Assembly: GCF_024623185.1 (NCBI RefSeq)
Contig: NZ_JANJZK010000001.1
Location: forward strand, 186,001-250,000
Length of the DNA stretch: 64,000 bases
Direction: 5' to 3'
Origin: Anaerofustis stercorihominis
GTDB lineage: Bacteria; Bacillota; Clostridia; Eubacteriales; Anaerofustaceae
The position numbers and the translations under genes are program-made. Positions within the stretch are counted from its first letter, which is position 1. Each line of letters begins with the position of its first letter. This document shows, piece after piece, positions 28,513 to 37,389 of the stretch. Under the pieces are notes generated by a model that ran no database searches, was not told the DNA's origin, and saw nothing but the letters and a program-made list of their open reading frames with translations.

Positions 28513-30327
28513 CTATGAGTTTAATATCTTCATAAATTCTTCGCCGGTTATTGTTTCTTTTTCATATAAGAATTTGGCGATTTCATGAAGTTTAGCCATA
28601 TTTTCGGTTAGTATTTGTTTAGCTTTTTCATATTGTTCGTTTACGAGGGAAACGACTTTTTTATCGATTATCGTTGCTGTTTCATTTGAGCATGCAAGGG
28701 CTGTGTCTCCTCCCAAGTATGCATTGTTTTCAGTCTCCAATGCAACCATGCCGAACTCTTCGCTCATACCAAATCTGGTTATCATTGCTCTGGCAAGTTT
28801 AGTCGCCTGTTCTATATCATTTGCTGCTCCTGTTGTAATGGATTTGAATATAAGTTCCTCAGCGACTCTTCCGCCTGTGAATGTAGCGATTTTATTTTCT
28901 ATTTCATCTTTGCTCATAAGGTTGTGTTCGCCTTCATCCACCTGAAGAGTATAGCCTAAAGCTCCAGAAGTTCTCGGGATTATTGTTATTTTTGTAACCG
29001 GTGCCGAGTCGGTTTGTTTAGCCGCAACAAGGGCATGACCTACTTCGTGATATGACACTATGAGCTTCTCTTTATCTGAAAGGACTTTATTTTTCTTTTG
29101 ATATCCTGCAATGACCGTTTCTATACTTTCTTCCAAATCTGCCTGAGTTACTTCGCTTCTACCGTTTCTTACAGCGTGTAAAGCTGCTTCATTTATCATA
29201 TTTGCGAGTTCCGCACCGCTTGCTCCGGCGGCTGTTCTTGCTATGATGGAAAAATCTACATCATTTGCAAGTTTTATTTCCTTAGCATGAACTTTTAATA
29301 TTTCTTCTCTTCCTTTTAAATCAGGAAGTTCAACAGGTATCCTTCTGTCAAATCTTCCCGGTCTTAGAAGTGCCGGGTCCAGTGAATCCGGTCTGTTTGA
29401 AGCTGCAAGTATGATGACACCTTTGGAAGTATCAAATCCGTCCATCTCCGTAAGAAGCTGATTTAAGGTCTGCTCTCTTTCATCGTTGCCGCCTATATTA
29501 GCATTTCCTCTTTTTTTACCTATTGTATCGATTTCGTCTATAAATACTATACAAGGAGCTTTTTCATTTGCTTGTTTGAATAAATCTCTTACTTTTGCAG
29601 CTCCCATACCTACGAACATTTCGACGAATTCTGAACCTGAAATAGAGAAAAACGGTACATTTGCTTCCCCTGCAACTGCTTTTGCAAGAAGTGTTTTACC
29701 TGTTCCCGGAGGTCCTACAAGAAGTGCTCCTTTAGGTATCTTTGCTCCGATTTGCTGATATCTTCCCGGGTTATGTAAAAAGTCTACGATTTCCGTTAGT
29801 GCTTCTTTTGCTTCATCTTCGCCTGCAACATCTTTGAATTTTACTCCGTCTGTTGATTTGACATATACTTTTGCATTGCTTTTTCCAAACTGCATCGTAT
29901 TCATGCCGCCTGCACCCATTCTTCCTGCCATTTTTTTACTTATAAAGCTGAAAAATACTGTTACAAGAATGATCGGTAATAAGAACCAGAAAATACTTGA
30001 GAAGATAGAATTCTTTTCTACTATTTCGCTTCCGAATTTAGCTCCGCTTTCCTGTAATCTGTTTACAAGTCCCGTGTCGTTTACTAATCCTGTCTTATAA
30101 TATTTTTTAGGGTTAGATTTATCAGAAAAAACTATTTTGTTTGAAGTTATTTCTACTTGATCAATCTTTTTTTGTTCTGTCATGGTAAGAAAAGTGCTGT
30201 AATCCACTTCTTTTACCTGCTGGGAAGTCATCATAGGGATCACTATCGTATTTAAGAGTATTACTATAAGCAGTAGTACTGCGTATATACTAAGTGTTCT
30301 CTTCGTTCCGTTATCCATTTTGTTCAT
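28513..30327 (-). CDS. ftsH: ATP-dependent zinc metalloprotease FtsH
   Basis: A 604-residue membrane-bound AAA protease that degrades damaged membrane and regulatory proteins. Two membrane helices (about 12-30 and 110-130) flank a small extracytoplasmic domain. The AAA module has Walker A VGPPGTGKTLLAKA, Walker B FIDEIDTIG and the second region of homology LLRPGRFDRR. The zinc protease motif is HEVGH. AAAAGGAG precedes the ATG. A marR-type gene lies 39 bases upstream on the same strand and may be co-transcribed. Confidence 0.97.
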   Translation of the reverse strand: MNKMDNGTKRTLSIYAVLLLIVILLNTIVIPMMTSQQVKEVDYSTFLTMTEQKKIDQVEITSNKIVFSDKSNPKKYYKTGLVNDTGLVNRLQESGAKFGSEIVEKNSIFSSIFWFLLPIILVTVFFSFISKKMAGRMGAGGMNTMQFGKSNAKVYVKSTDGVKFKDVAGEDEAKEALTEIVDFLHNPGRYQQIGAKIPKGALLVGPPGTGKTLLAKAVAGEANVPFFSISGSEFVEMFVGMGAAKVRDLFKQANEKAPCIVFIDEIDTIGKKRGNANIGGNDEREQTLNQLLTEMDGFDTSKGVIILAASNRPDSLDPALLRPGRFDRRIPVELPDLKGREEILKVHAKEIKLANDVDFSIIARTAAGASGAELANMINEAALHAVRNGRSEVTQADLEESIETVIAGYQKKNKVLSDKEKLIVSYHEVGHALVAAKQTDSAPVTKITIIPRTSGALGYTLQVDEGEHNLMSKDEIENKIATFTGGRVAEELIFKSITTGAANDIEQATKLARAMITRFGMSEEFGMVALETENNAYLGGDTALACSNETATIIDKKVVSLVNEQYEKAKQILTENMAKLHEIAKFLYEKETITGEEFMKILNS

Positions 30328-30366
30328 TTCATTCTCCTTTTATTTATATCCACTACTAATTATCAA

Positions 30367-30801
30367 TCATAAATTATATATGACATTTTCACATATAACT
30401 TTAAGTAATCTTTCTAACTCTATAATCTCATCATTATTTAAAAATCTTTTGACATGTTCCTCCATTTCTTGTCTTTTAAAGTTTATTTTTTCTTCTATAT
30501 CCAAAATCTTGTCTGTAAGTTTTATATTTCTTTTTCTTTTGTCCTCACTGCTTGTAGTGATAATAATAAGTCCTTTGCTTTTTAACCTTTTAAGTAATCC
30601 TATTACGGTAGGATGAGTTAAATGAAGGTGTTTTTCAATATCTTTTTGATATACTTTTTTATACTTATTTTCCATTAAAAAACATATTACTTCCATTTGG
30701 GAGTATGTAAGGTCCAATTCTTTTAATTCATTGTTTGCATAGGATATCATAGCGTCGTTTATTCTTTTAAAATAAAATTCGAGATTATCAACCGATGACA
30801 T
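30367..30801 (-). CDS. MarR-family transcriptional regulator
   Basis: A 144-residue winged-helix regulator. The core LTYSQMEVICFLMEN ... QKDIEKHLHLTHPTVIGLLKRLKSKGLI, then the wing ITTSSEDKRKRNIKLT, is the standard MarR DNA-binding module flanked by dimerization helices. GGAGGAT precedes the start. It is upstream of ftsH, and its promoter region, shared with the thi operon on the other strand, holds a small palindrome, so autoregulation is likely. The ligand is unknown. Confidence 0.9.
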   Translation of the reverse strand: MSSVDNLEFYFKRINDAMISYANNELKELDLTYSQMEVICFLMENKYKKVYQKDIEKHLHLTHPTVIGLLKRLKSKGLIIITTSSEDKRKRNIKLTDKILDIEEKINFKRQEMEEHVKRFLNNDEIIELERLLKVICENVIYNL

Positions 30802-30815
30802 AATATCCTCCTAAT

Positions 30816-30831
30816 ATGTATTATGCTACAT
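30816..30831. promoter_or_regulatory. Palindrome before the marR gene, candidate operator
   Basis: ATGTA-TTATGC-TACAT lies 15 bases upstream of the MarR start, where self-repression sites of this family usually occur. Confidence 0.4.
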
Positions 30832-30880
30832 ATTTTAATGTAGAAGTATGTTAAAGTCAATAATTCTAATCTAATTTTAA

Positions 30881-30909
30881 TTGACAAATAATAATCAAAT
30901 TATTATAAT
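30881..30909 (+). promoter_or_regulatory. Consensus promoter of the thiS operon
   Basis: TTGACA (30881-30886), exactly 17 bases, TATAAT (30904-30909): both hexamers are perfect. Such strength usually means control after initiation, which fits the leader hairpin that follows. Confidence 0.92.
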
Positions 30910-30927
30910 AATTTTTAGATTGTGATT

Positions 30928-30984
30928 ACCACAAGAAGGGGTACACCACCGCGGGTGTAGTTTCTTCTTGTGGTATTTTTATTT
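30928..30984 (+). promoter_or_regulatory. Leader hairpin with T-run upstream of thiS (attenuator-like)
   Basis: ACCACAAGAAG (30928-30938) pairs with CTTCTTGTGGT (30964-30974), and inside it TACACC (30942-30947) pairs with GGTGTA (30954-30959), loop ACCGCG. ATTTTTATTTTA follows. It lies between a perfect promoter and thiS, and no plus-strand gene ends before it, so it can only act on the thi transcript. None of the conserved TPP-aptamer elements is present. Confidence 0.7.
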
Positions 30985-31014
30985 TATAAATAATTATTAA
31001 ATTAAGGAGGAGTT

Positions 31015-31209
31015 ATGATTAAAGTAAACGGAAAAGGACTTGATTTAAAGGATATTACTTTAAAGGAATTACTTATAAGTCTTAAATATGATATTTCAAG
31101 AGTTGCAGTCGAACTGAACGAAGAAATAGTAAGTAAAAATGATTATGAAAAAGTGATAATAAAAGATAATGATAAGCTGGAAATAGTAAGTTTTGTCGGA
31201 GGAGGCTGA
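31015..31209 (+). CDS. thiS: Sulfur carrier protein ThiS
   Basis: A 64-residue ubiquitin-like sulfur carrier for thiazole synthesis. It starts MIKVNGKGL and ends in the required VSFVGGG, whose terminal Gly-Gly is adenylated and thiocarboxylated. The ribosome binding site AAGGAGGAG is strong. It is the first gene of thiS-thiF-thiG-thiH-thiE; the GGAGGAGG coding for its last residues serves as the binding site for thiF. Confidence 0.94.
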   Translation: MIKVNGKGLDLKDITLKELLISLKYDISRVAVELNEEIVSKNDYEKVIIKDNDKLEIVSFVGGG

Positions 31210-31210
31210 G

Positions 31211-31849
31211 ATGGATATACCAACCAGAGAAGAAATCAATCAAATTATTGATATACGATTTAGTGAGGATGTTCACAATAAACTTAAGAAGGCTAAGGTA
31301 GGTGTCGCAGGACTTGGGGGGCTCGGTTCTAACATTGCTTCAATGCTTGCCAGAAGCGGTATAGGAAACTTACATATAGTAGATTTTGATAAAGTCGATC
31401 TGAGTAATTTGAACAGACAGAATTATTATATAAGTGACCTTGGGAGGTATAAAACTGAGGCAACGGCTAAAATATTAAAAAGTATAAATCCTTATTTAAA
31501 TATAACTTATGAAACTATTAAAATAAATGAAAATAATGCAGCTGATGTTTTTAAAGATGTCGATATAGTCTGTGAGGCCTTTGATAAAGCAGAAAATAAA
31601 GCGATGCTTATAAATACTATTCTTGGAACATGTAAAGATAAAAAAATAATATCCGGAAGCGGTATGGCTGGGTATGGAAGTTCCAATAGTATAAAAACGA
31701 TAAAAAGGATGAAAAATCTTTATGTATGCGGTGATGAAAAGAGTGACATTAATAGAGGTATGGGGCTGTTGTCCCCGAGGGTAAGCATTTGTGCGGGTCA
31801 TCAGGCAAATATGGTCATAAGGCTTATTCTCGGTAACGATGAGGTCTGA
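31211..31849 (+). CDS. thiF: ThiS adenylyltransferase ThiF (short clostridial type)
   Basis: A 212-residue E1-like enzyme that activates the C-terminus of ThiS with ATP. The nucleotide loop is AGLGGLGSN, followed by the acidic strand HIVDFDKVDLSNLNRQNYY with the catalytic Arg. The short form (about 210 residues, TIGR02354-like) lacks the zinc-binding CxxC pairs of longer ThiF proteins. The start at ATG 31211 lies one base after the thiS stop with GGAGGAGG upstream; the frame is open to 31193 but without support. Confidence 0.9.
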   Translation: MDIPTREEINQIIDIRFSEDVHNKLKKAKVGVAGLGGLGSNIASMLARSGIGNLHIVDFDKVDLSNLNRQNYYISDLGRYKTEATAKILKSINPYLNITYETIKINENNAADVFKDVDIVCEAFDKAENKAMLINTILGTCKDKKIISGSGMAGYGSSNSIKTIKRMKNLYVCGDEKSDINRGMGLLSPRVSICAGHQANMVIRLILGNDEV

Positions 31850-31856
31850 ACGGTAA

Positions 31857-31892
31857 GGGGCGCGGATTCTGCGTAAGCAGGCGTAGTGCCCC
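31857..31892 (+). other. Folded element between thiF and thiG
   Basis: GGGGC (31857-31861) pairs with GCCCC (31888-31892), and CTGC-GTAA-GCAG (31869-31880) forms an inner hairpin with a GNRA tetraloop. Between them lies a symmetrical 7-by-7 internal loop (GCGGATT opposite GCGTAGT). It is much richer in GC than its surroundings. There is no T-run, so it is not a terminator. Confidence 0.55.
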
Positions 31893-31929
31893 GTGATTAT
31901 AGAAATCAATATAAAAGGAGATATAATAT

Positions 31930-32706
31930 ATGAATAAAGAAAATGATAAATTATTAATCGGCGGTAAGAAATTTAATTCTAGGTTTATACTGGGTTCGGG
32001 CAAATATGATTTGAATTTGATTGACGCAGCTATTAAATATGCAGGAGCCGAAATAATAACTCTGGCTCTCAGAAGAGCAAACACGGTAAAAGGTGAGAAC
32101 ATACTTGATTTTATTCCTAAGGGAGTTACCTTGCTTCCTAATACTTCCGGAGCAAGGAATGCAAAGGAAGCTGTTCGTATAGCTAAGTTATCCAGAGAAC
32201 TGGGCTGCGGAGATTTTATAAAGATCGAAGTAATCCATGAGTCAAAATATCTTCTTCCGGATAATTATGAAACGATAAAAGCGACTGAAGAGCTTGCAAA
32301 AGATGGATTTACGGTAATGCCGTACATGTATCCCGATTTAAATGCAGCAAGAGATATGATAAATGCGGGAGCAGCTTGCGTAATGCCTCTTGCTTCTCCT
32401 ATAGGCTCAAATAAAGGACTGTCAACTAAGGAATTTATAAGAGTTCTTATTAATGAAATTGATGTACCTGTAATCGTAGATGCAGGGCTTGGAAAACCAA
32501 GCGAAGCTTGTGAAGTGATGGAAATGGGAGCAGACGCGGTTATGGTAAATACGGCTGTAGCAACAGCAAAGGATATCCCTTTAATGGCAGGTGCTTTTAA
32601 AAATGCTATTGATGCAGGAAGAAAAGCTTATCTTGCAGGTCTTGGCAGGGTTATAGAAGACGGTGCGGTTTCATCTTCTCCTTTGACCGGATTTTTAAGA
32701 GATTAG
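31930..32706 (+). CDS. thiG: Thiazole synthase ThiG
   Basis: A 258-residue TIM-barrel enzyme that condenses 1-deoxy-xylulose 5-phosphate, dehydroglycine and ThiS-thiocarboxylate into the thiazole phosphate. Conserved stretches are FILGSGKYD near the start, [14 protein letters not shown] and the phosphate-binding [26 protein letters not shown]. The length is normal. AAAAGGAG precedes the ATG. It is separated from thiF by 80 bases holding the folded element. Confidence 0.97.
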   Translation: MNKENDKLLIGGKKFNSRFILGSGKYDLNLIDAAIKYAGAEIITLALRRANTVKGENILDFIPKGVTLLPNTSGARNAKEAVRIAKLSRELGCGDFIKIEVIHESKYLLPDNYETIKATEELAKDGFTVMPYMYPDLNAARDMINAGAACVMPLASPIGSNKGLSTKEFIRVLINEIDVPVIVDAGLGKPSEACEVMEMGADAVMVNTAVATAKDIPLMAGAFKNAIDAGRKAYLAGLGRVIEDGAVSSSPLTGFLRD

Positions 32707-32716
32707 GAGGTAAATA

Positions 32717-33892
32717 ATGAAAAGTGTTGAAGAAATGAGAAAAGTAAACCATATGGAATATATGGAGGGAATGGAAGAAATATCTTCGGATATTATGAAT
32801 AAGGTCATTAATGAAATAAATATTACTGATTTTGATACTTTTACAAAAGAAGATGTTATAAGAGCTTTAAACAGTGAAGAAAAGAGTGTTGAAGATTTTA
32901 AGGCATTACTTTCTCCTGCTGCTATACCTTATCTTGAAGATATGGCGAGACTTGCTACAAAAGAAACAAGAAAACATTTCGGTAATTCCATTTATTTGTT
33001 TACTCCTTTATATATATCTAATTATTGTGAAAATTACTGCATATACTGCGGATTTAATTGTTATAATAAGATAAAAAGAGCTAAACTTACATTTGAAGAT
33101 ATTAAAAAAGAAATGAAAGCTATTGCTAAGACAGGGATAGAAGAAATACTAATACTTACAGGGGAAAGCAGGAAAATGTCTGATGTGGAATATATAGGAA
33201 AGTCCTGTGAAATAGCAAAAAAGTACTTTAAAAACGTCGGAGTAGAGGTATATCCTATGAACTCAGATGAATATAGATATTTGCATGAACATGGAGCGGA
33301 TTTTGTCACGGTTTTTCAGGAAACATATAATTCCGATAAGTATGAAACACTTCATTTAATGGGTCATAAAAGAATATTCCCATATAGATTTAATGCGCAG
33401 GAGAGAGCCTTGATAGGAGGAATGAGAGGCGTAGCTTTTGCTGCACTTTTAGGTCTTGACGATTTTAGAAAAGATGCTCTTGCAACAGGTCTTCATGCTT
33501 ATTTACTTCAAAGGAAATATCCTCATGCCGAAATTTCTTTTTCATGTCCGAGACTTAGACCTATTATAAATAATGATAAAATAAATCCAAAAGATGTACA
33601 CGAACCTCAGCTCCTACAAGTTATGTGTGCATATCGACTATTTATGCCTTTTGCGGGACTTACGATTTCTACGAGAGAAAGAGAAGGTTTCAGGGATAAT
33701 GTTATCGGAATGTGTGCTACAAAAATATCAGCAGGAGTTAGTACCGGGATTGGAAGTCATACGGAAGATATTGATGAAAAAGGTGACGACCAGTTTGAAA
33801 TATGCGATGACAGAAGCCTTGAGGAAGTTTTGGGTGCAATAAAAGATAAGGGCTTACAACCGGTGATGAACGATTATGTGTATATACAGTAA
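32717..33892 (+). CDS. thiH: 2-iminoacetate synthase ThiH (tyrosine lyase)
   Basis: A 391-residue radical SAM enzyme that cleaves tyrosine to give dehydroglycine and p-cresol. The cluster motif CENYCIYC lies at residues 104-111. The biotin/thiamin-synthesis-associated C-terminal domain contains SFSCPRLRP and STREREGFRDN. As opposed to the oxidase ThiO used by aerobes, ThiH fits an anaerobic host. AGGAGG precedes the ATG; thiG ends 11 bases upstream. Confidence 0.97.
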   Translation: MKSVEEMRKVNHMEYMEGMEEISSDIMNKVINEINITDFDTFTKEDVIRALNSEEKSVEDFKALLSPAAIPYLEDMARLATKETRKHFGNSIYLFTPLYISNYCENYCIYCGFNCYNKIKRAKLTFEDIKKEMKAIAKTGIEEILILTGESRKMSDVEYIGKSCEIAKKYFKNVGVEVYPMNSDEYRYLHEHGADFVTVFQETYNSDKYETLHLMGHKRIFPYRFNAQERALIGGMRGVAFAALLGLDDFRKDALATGLHAYLLQRKYPHAEISFSCPRLRPIINNDKINPKDVHEPQLLQVMCAYRLFMPFAGLTISTREREGFRDNVIGMCATKISAGVSTGIGSHTEDIDEKGDDQFEICDDRSLEEVLGAIKDKGLQPVMNDYVYIQ

Positions 33893-34445
33893 TATAATAT
33901 GTATAACGAATAGGCACTTATGTGACATCCCATTCCTTCAAAGAATAGAAACTATAGCAAAAAAACACCCTAAATATATAGTGTTAAGGGAAAAGGATTT
34001 AAGCGTAGATGAATATAATAAGCTGGCAAAAGAAGTCATAAAGATATGTAAAAGAGAGAATATAGATTTGATATTACATAATTTCATAGATACTGCTATT
34101 GATCTTGAAGTAAAAAATATACATTTACCTTTACATATAGCAAAAGAAGAAAAGTCAAAGCTTAAATATTTTGATGTTATAGGAATATCGACACATAGTA
34201 TCAAAGAAGCAATAGAAGCAGAAAATCTTGGTGCGACATATATAACTGCGGGACATGTCTTTGAAACGGACTGTAAAAAAGGACTTAAAGGCAGAGGACT
34301 TGATTTTATAAAGGATGTAGCAAATAATATCAATATTCCTGTTTACGGAATAGGGGGAATAAACAAGCATAATATTAATGATGTATTAAAAAGCGGTGCT
34401 GCGGGAGTATGTATTATGTCTGAATTTATGAAAGATAAAATATGA
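33876..34445 (+). CDS. thiE: Thiamine phosphate synthase ThiE/TenI-like
   Basis: A 189-residue TIM-barrel protein that joins the thiazole and pyrimidine moieties into thiamine phosphate. Family marks are ICITNRHLC near the start, REKDLS, the HLPLHIA stretch, GISTHS and the phosphate-binding GIGGINKHN with GAAGVCIMS. The ATG at 33876 overlaps thiH by 17 bases but has no clear ribosome binding site; family members usually begin about six residues later, where no ATG exists in frame. Translational coupling with thiH is likely. TenI-type isomerases are close relatives, but its place after thiSFGH favours ThiE. Confidence 0.85.
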   Translation: MCIYSNIICITNRHLCDIPFLQRIETIAKKHPKYIVLREKDLSVDEYNKLAKEVIKICKRENIDLILHNFIDTAIDLEVKNIHLPLHIAKEEKSKLKYFDVIGISTHSIKEAIEAENLGATYITAGHVFETDCKKGLKGRGLDFIKDVANNINIPVYGIGGINKHNINDVLKSGAAGVCIMSEFMKDKI

Positions 34446-34446
34446 T

Positions 34447-34476
34447 AAAAAGAACTTATAACTTAAGTTCTTTTTT
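34447..34476 (+). terminator. Terminator of the thiS operon
   Basis: AAAAAGAACTTA-TAACT-TAAGTTC followed by six T. Confidence 0.88.
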
Positions 34477-34733
34477 ATTTATAGATGTTTTGAAGTTGTT
34501 ATATCAATAAATATATCGAGATATATACTTTTTTATATAACTATGATATAATTGAACACAGAATATAATGGTTACATTTTTGAATGTTAACATGTAAAAT
34601 GCGTTTTTTTTATAACTAAAATTTTATTTTGATTTAAATATTACTAGTTAAAAATAAAATAATTAAATTCAAATGTATTATAAAACCTAAATAACATTTT
34701 GTTTATTGATTAAATAAGGGGGATATTTAAGAA

Positions 34734-37238
34734 GTGTTGAAACAAAAACTTGATTTAAAAAAGTTCAATTTAGGTTCATTGATGAGATGGTTTCGAGTAA
34801 TTTGCATTATTTTGATCATATTTGATATATCTACTACCGTTGGGTTTTCTATTTCTACAATGAAAGAAAGTTCTTTAGATACCATTAAACGTACAGAAAG
34901 CAGGATAAGTGAATATATAAAATCAGTTTGGAATCTTGGTGATGCGATTGCAGCTGCTTCGACAACCAAGGATAGCTCTCTTTCCTTAAGACAAAGAGCA
35001 CAGCTCCTTATACCATATGCCGATGCATATGATTTATTTATGCTTGGCATCACAAATGAAAAAGGTATTTTAGGGAGCACATTGGAACGTAAACAGATTA
35101 CATCAACAGCTATGCTTAATGACGAAGGTTTAGGTGATTTGAGCAGTCGTCCCGCTTTTAAAGAAATGATGTCTACCGGCAAATCTATCCTTACGGATAC
35201 ATACTTAGCTGGTGCAGACGGGAAAACTCAAATTTACACTATTTGGATACCTTATTATAACGGTAAAAAAATTGCAGGAGCAATTACTGTATCAATAAAG
35301 TTTGATTTTATTGATAACATTATTAAGAGTAATTCTCTGCAGGATAATTATTATTTCACTCTTATAGACAGCAAAAATACAATAAGTTCAAATCCTGAAA
35401 GTGATATTGTTGGAAATACTTTAAAAGAAGCATATGGTAAAAGTAAATGGGTGAGTGTTTCTCTAGATGATTTAGATAAAAATTTAAATGACGGTAAATC
35501 CGGGGACTATTGGGGTTTTAATAACGGAAGACTTGAGTATGTAGATTATATGCCAATAGAAGGCACTCCTTGGAAAATAGTGATGCGTACTGATTTCTTT
35601 GGCAGTTTCAATAATACTTTCTATTCTCTTGCCATTAAATTGGCAATATATTTATCATTGATTATTTTATTTTCACTTAGCAAAAACAGAGATATTTTTG
35701 CAAGGGAAAAAATGTTTAATATGATGACCGAAAATGTTGATGAAGTATTTTTAGCTTACAATTTAGATAAGAAAAAACTTGAATATGTCAGCAGTAATCT
35801 ATCACATGTACTTGGTATAAATGCTGATGATTGGTTAAATGACGTAAATTTATCTTCTTCGATTCTCAGAATGCTAATTGATAATATGGAAATTGATGAA
35901 GAAAAAGGTACATATAATATTGAACGAGAAATTTTTAATCCTAAAACTAATGAAACTCATCCTTTCCGCTTACGTATATATAAGATAGAAGAAGACGGTA
36001 GTAAATGGGCTTGTATGGTCTTAACAGATGAGAGTGAAGAACAAGAAAAGAAGAAAGTTTTGGAAGATGCTCTTATTACGGCTGAACGGGCAAATCGTGC
36101 AAAAAGTGAGTTTTTAACGAGTATGAGTCATGATATTCGTACTCCTATGAATGCTATAGTAGGAATGGTTACTATTGCACTGTCTAATTTAGATGACAAG
36201 AAAAAGGTTTCGGATTGTTTGAATAAAATATCTTTATCAAGTGAACGTTTAATGGAGTTGATTCAAGGCGTTCTTGATATGAGTCAAATAGAAAGCGGTA
36301 AATTGGAGTTACATTTAGATTGTTTTGATTTAAGTTCTTTATTAAAAGAAACATATGAGATGTTTAAGAGCTTGGCTCTTGAGAAAAATATTGATTTTAG
36401 ATTGGATACAAAAAACATTCGTCATTCCTATGTTGAGGGTGATATGCTTCGAGTTAATCAAATACTTTTAAATTTAATCAATAATGCTCTAAAATTTACC
36501 CCTTCAGACGGATTTGTTCATATTGAGGCGGAGGAACAAACTTGTAATCAGGAAGATTATAATATATATAGGATTTCAGTAAAAGATAATGGTATCGGAA
36601 TTGCTCCTGAATTTTTAGATAGATTATTTGATCCCTTTGAAAGGGCTGAACGTTCTACTGTAAGTAAGATAGAAGGATCCGGACTTGGGCTTTCTATTGT
36701 TAAACGCCTTGTAGATTTAATGGATGGAACTATAGATGTTATAAGTGAAGAAGGAAAGGGTAGCTCTTTTACTGTTTGTTTAAGGCTAAAATCAGCAAAG
36801 GAAAATAGTAATAAAGGTTTACATTTAAATAAAAACGCCATAGATAAGGAGTCATTTAATCAATTTAGGGTTTTACTGGTTGAAGATAATGAACTCAATA
36901 TGGAAATAGCAAAGGAACTTTTGAGTATGGCAGATTTAAATATAGAAGAAGCTTGGGACGGCACACAAGCCATTGAAAAGTTTAAAAATTCTCCGGAAAA
37001 CTATTATGATATGATCATTACAGATATCCAAATGCCTAATATGAACGGATACGAAGAAGCCAAATCTATTAGGGAACTTAATAGGTCTGACGCTTTAACT
37101 GTGCCTATAATAGCCATGACTGCCGATGCTTTTACTACTTCAAAAGAACGTGCTGAATCTGTCGGTATGAATGGATATATAACAAAACCTATAGAATTCA
37201 ATAATTTGATAAATACATTAAAAGAATGGCTTAAATAG
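34734..37238 (+). CDS. Membrane hybrid sensor histidine kinase
   Basis: An 834-residue sensor. A membrane helix (about 18-40) and a second (about 295-315) flank an extracytoplasmic Cache-type domain. A PAS-like region (about 325-440) follows, then the HisKA domain with phospho-accepting His466 in SMSHDIRTPMN, the HATPase domain (NALKF, DNGIGI, GLGLSIV), and a C-terminal receiver with phospho-accepting Asp764 in TDIQMPNMNG and Lys in YITKPIEF. It begins with GTG 34734 or TTG 34737 after AAGGGGGA. No response regulator with an output domain is adjacent, so it is an orphan; the output partner or Hpt protein must be elsewhere. Confidence 0.9.
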   Translation: MLKQKLDLKKFNLGSLMRWFRVICIILIIFDISTTVGFSISTMKESSLDTIKRTESRISEYIKSVWNLGDAIAAASTTKDSSLSLRQRAQLLIPYADAYDLFMLGITNEKGILGSTLERKQITSTAMLNDEGLGDLSSRPAFKEMMSTGKSILTDTYLAGADGKTQIYTIWIPYYNGKKIAGAITVSIKFDFIDNIIKSNSLQDNYYFTLIDSKNTISSNPESDIVGNTLKEAYGKSKWVSVSLDDLDKNLNDGKSGDYWGFNNGRLEYVDYMPIEGTPWKIVMRTDFFGSFNNTFYSLAIKLAIYLSLIILFSLSKNRDIFAREKMFNMMTENVDEVFLAYNLDKKKLEYVSSNLSHVLGINADDWLNDVNLSSSILRMLIDNMEIDEEKGTYNIEREIFNPKTNETHPFRLRIYKIEEDGSKWACMVLTDESEEQEKKKVLEDALITAERANRAKSEFLTSMSHDIRTPMNAIVGMVTIALSNLDDKKKVSDCLNKISLSSERLMELIQGVLDMSQIESGKLELHLDCFDLSSLLKETYEMFKSLALEKNIDFRLDTKNIRHSYVEGDMLRVNQILLNLINNALKFTPSDGFVHIEAEEQTCNQEDYNIYRISVKDNGIGIAPEFLDRLFDPFERAERSTVSKIEGSGLGLSIVKRLVDLMDGTIDVISEEGKGSSFTVCLRLKSAKENSNKGLHLNKNAIDKESFNQFRVLLVEDNELNMEIAKELLSMADLNIEEAWDGTQAIEKFKNSPENYYDMIITDIQMPNMNGYEEAKSIRELNRSDALTVPIIAMTADAFTTSKERAESVGMNGYITKPIEFNNLINTLKEWLK

Positions 37239-37275
37239 AAAATAGTAATTTTATATAGATTTAATATAAAATAAT

Positions 37276-37305
37276 AAAAAAGAAACAAATCATTGTTTCT
37301 TTTTT
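37276..37305 (+). terminator. Terminator of the histidine kinase gene
   Basis: AAAAAAGAAACAA-ATCA-TTGTTTCTTTTTT, 38 bases after the stop. Confidence 0.87.
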
Positions 37306-37389
37306 ATTACAGTTATTTTTAAAGCAATTATTGATTTTGATGTTTCGTAGCTATATAATTATATAAAAATCTGTAAAAGGGTGATAATA

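Noticed and set aside
30910-31014. TPP riboswitch upstream of thiS
   Set aside because: None of the conserved aptamer segments (CTGAGA, ACCTGA-like, GGATAATGCCA) is present; only a stacked hairpin is found.
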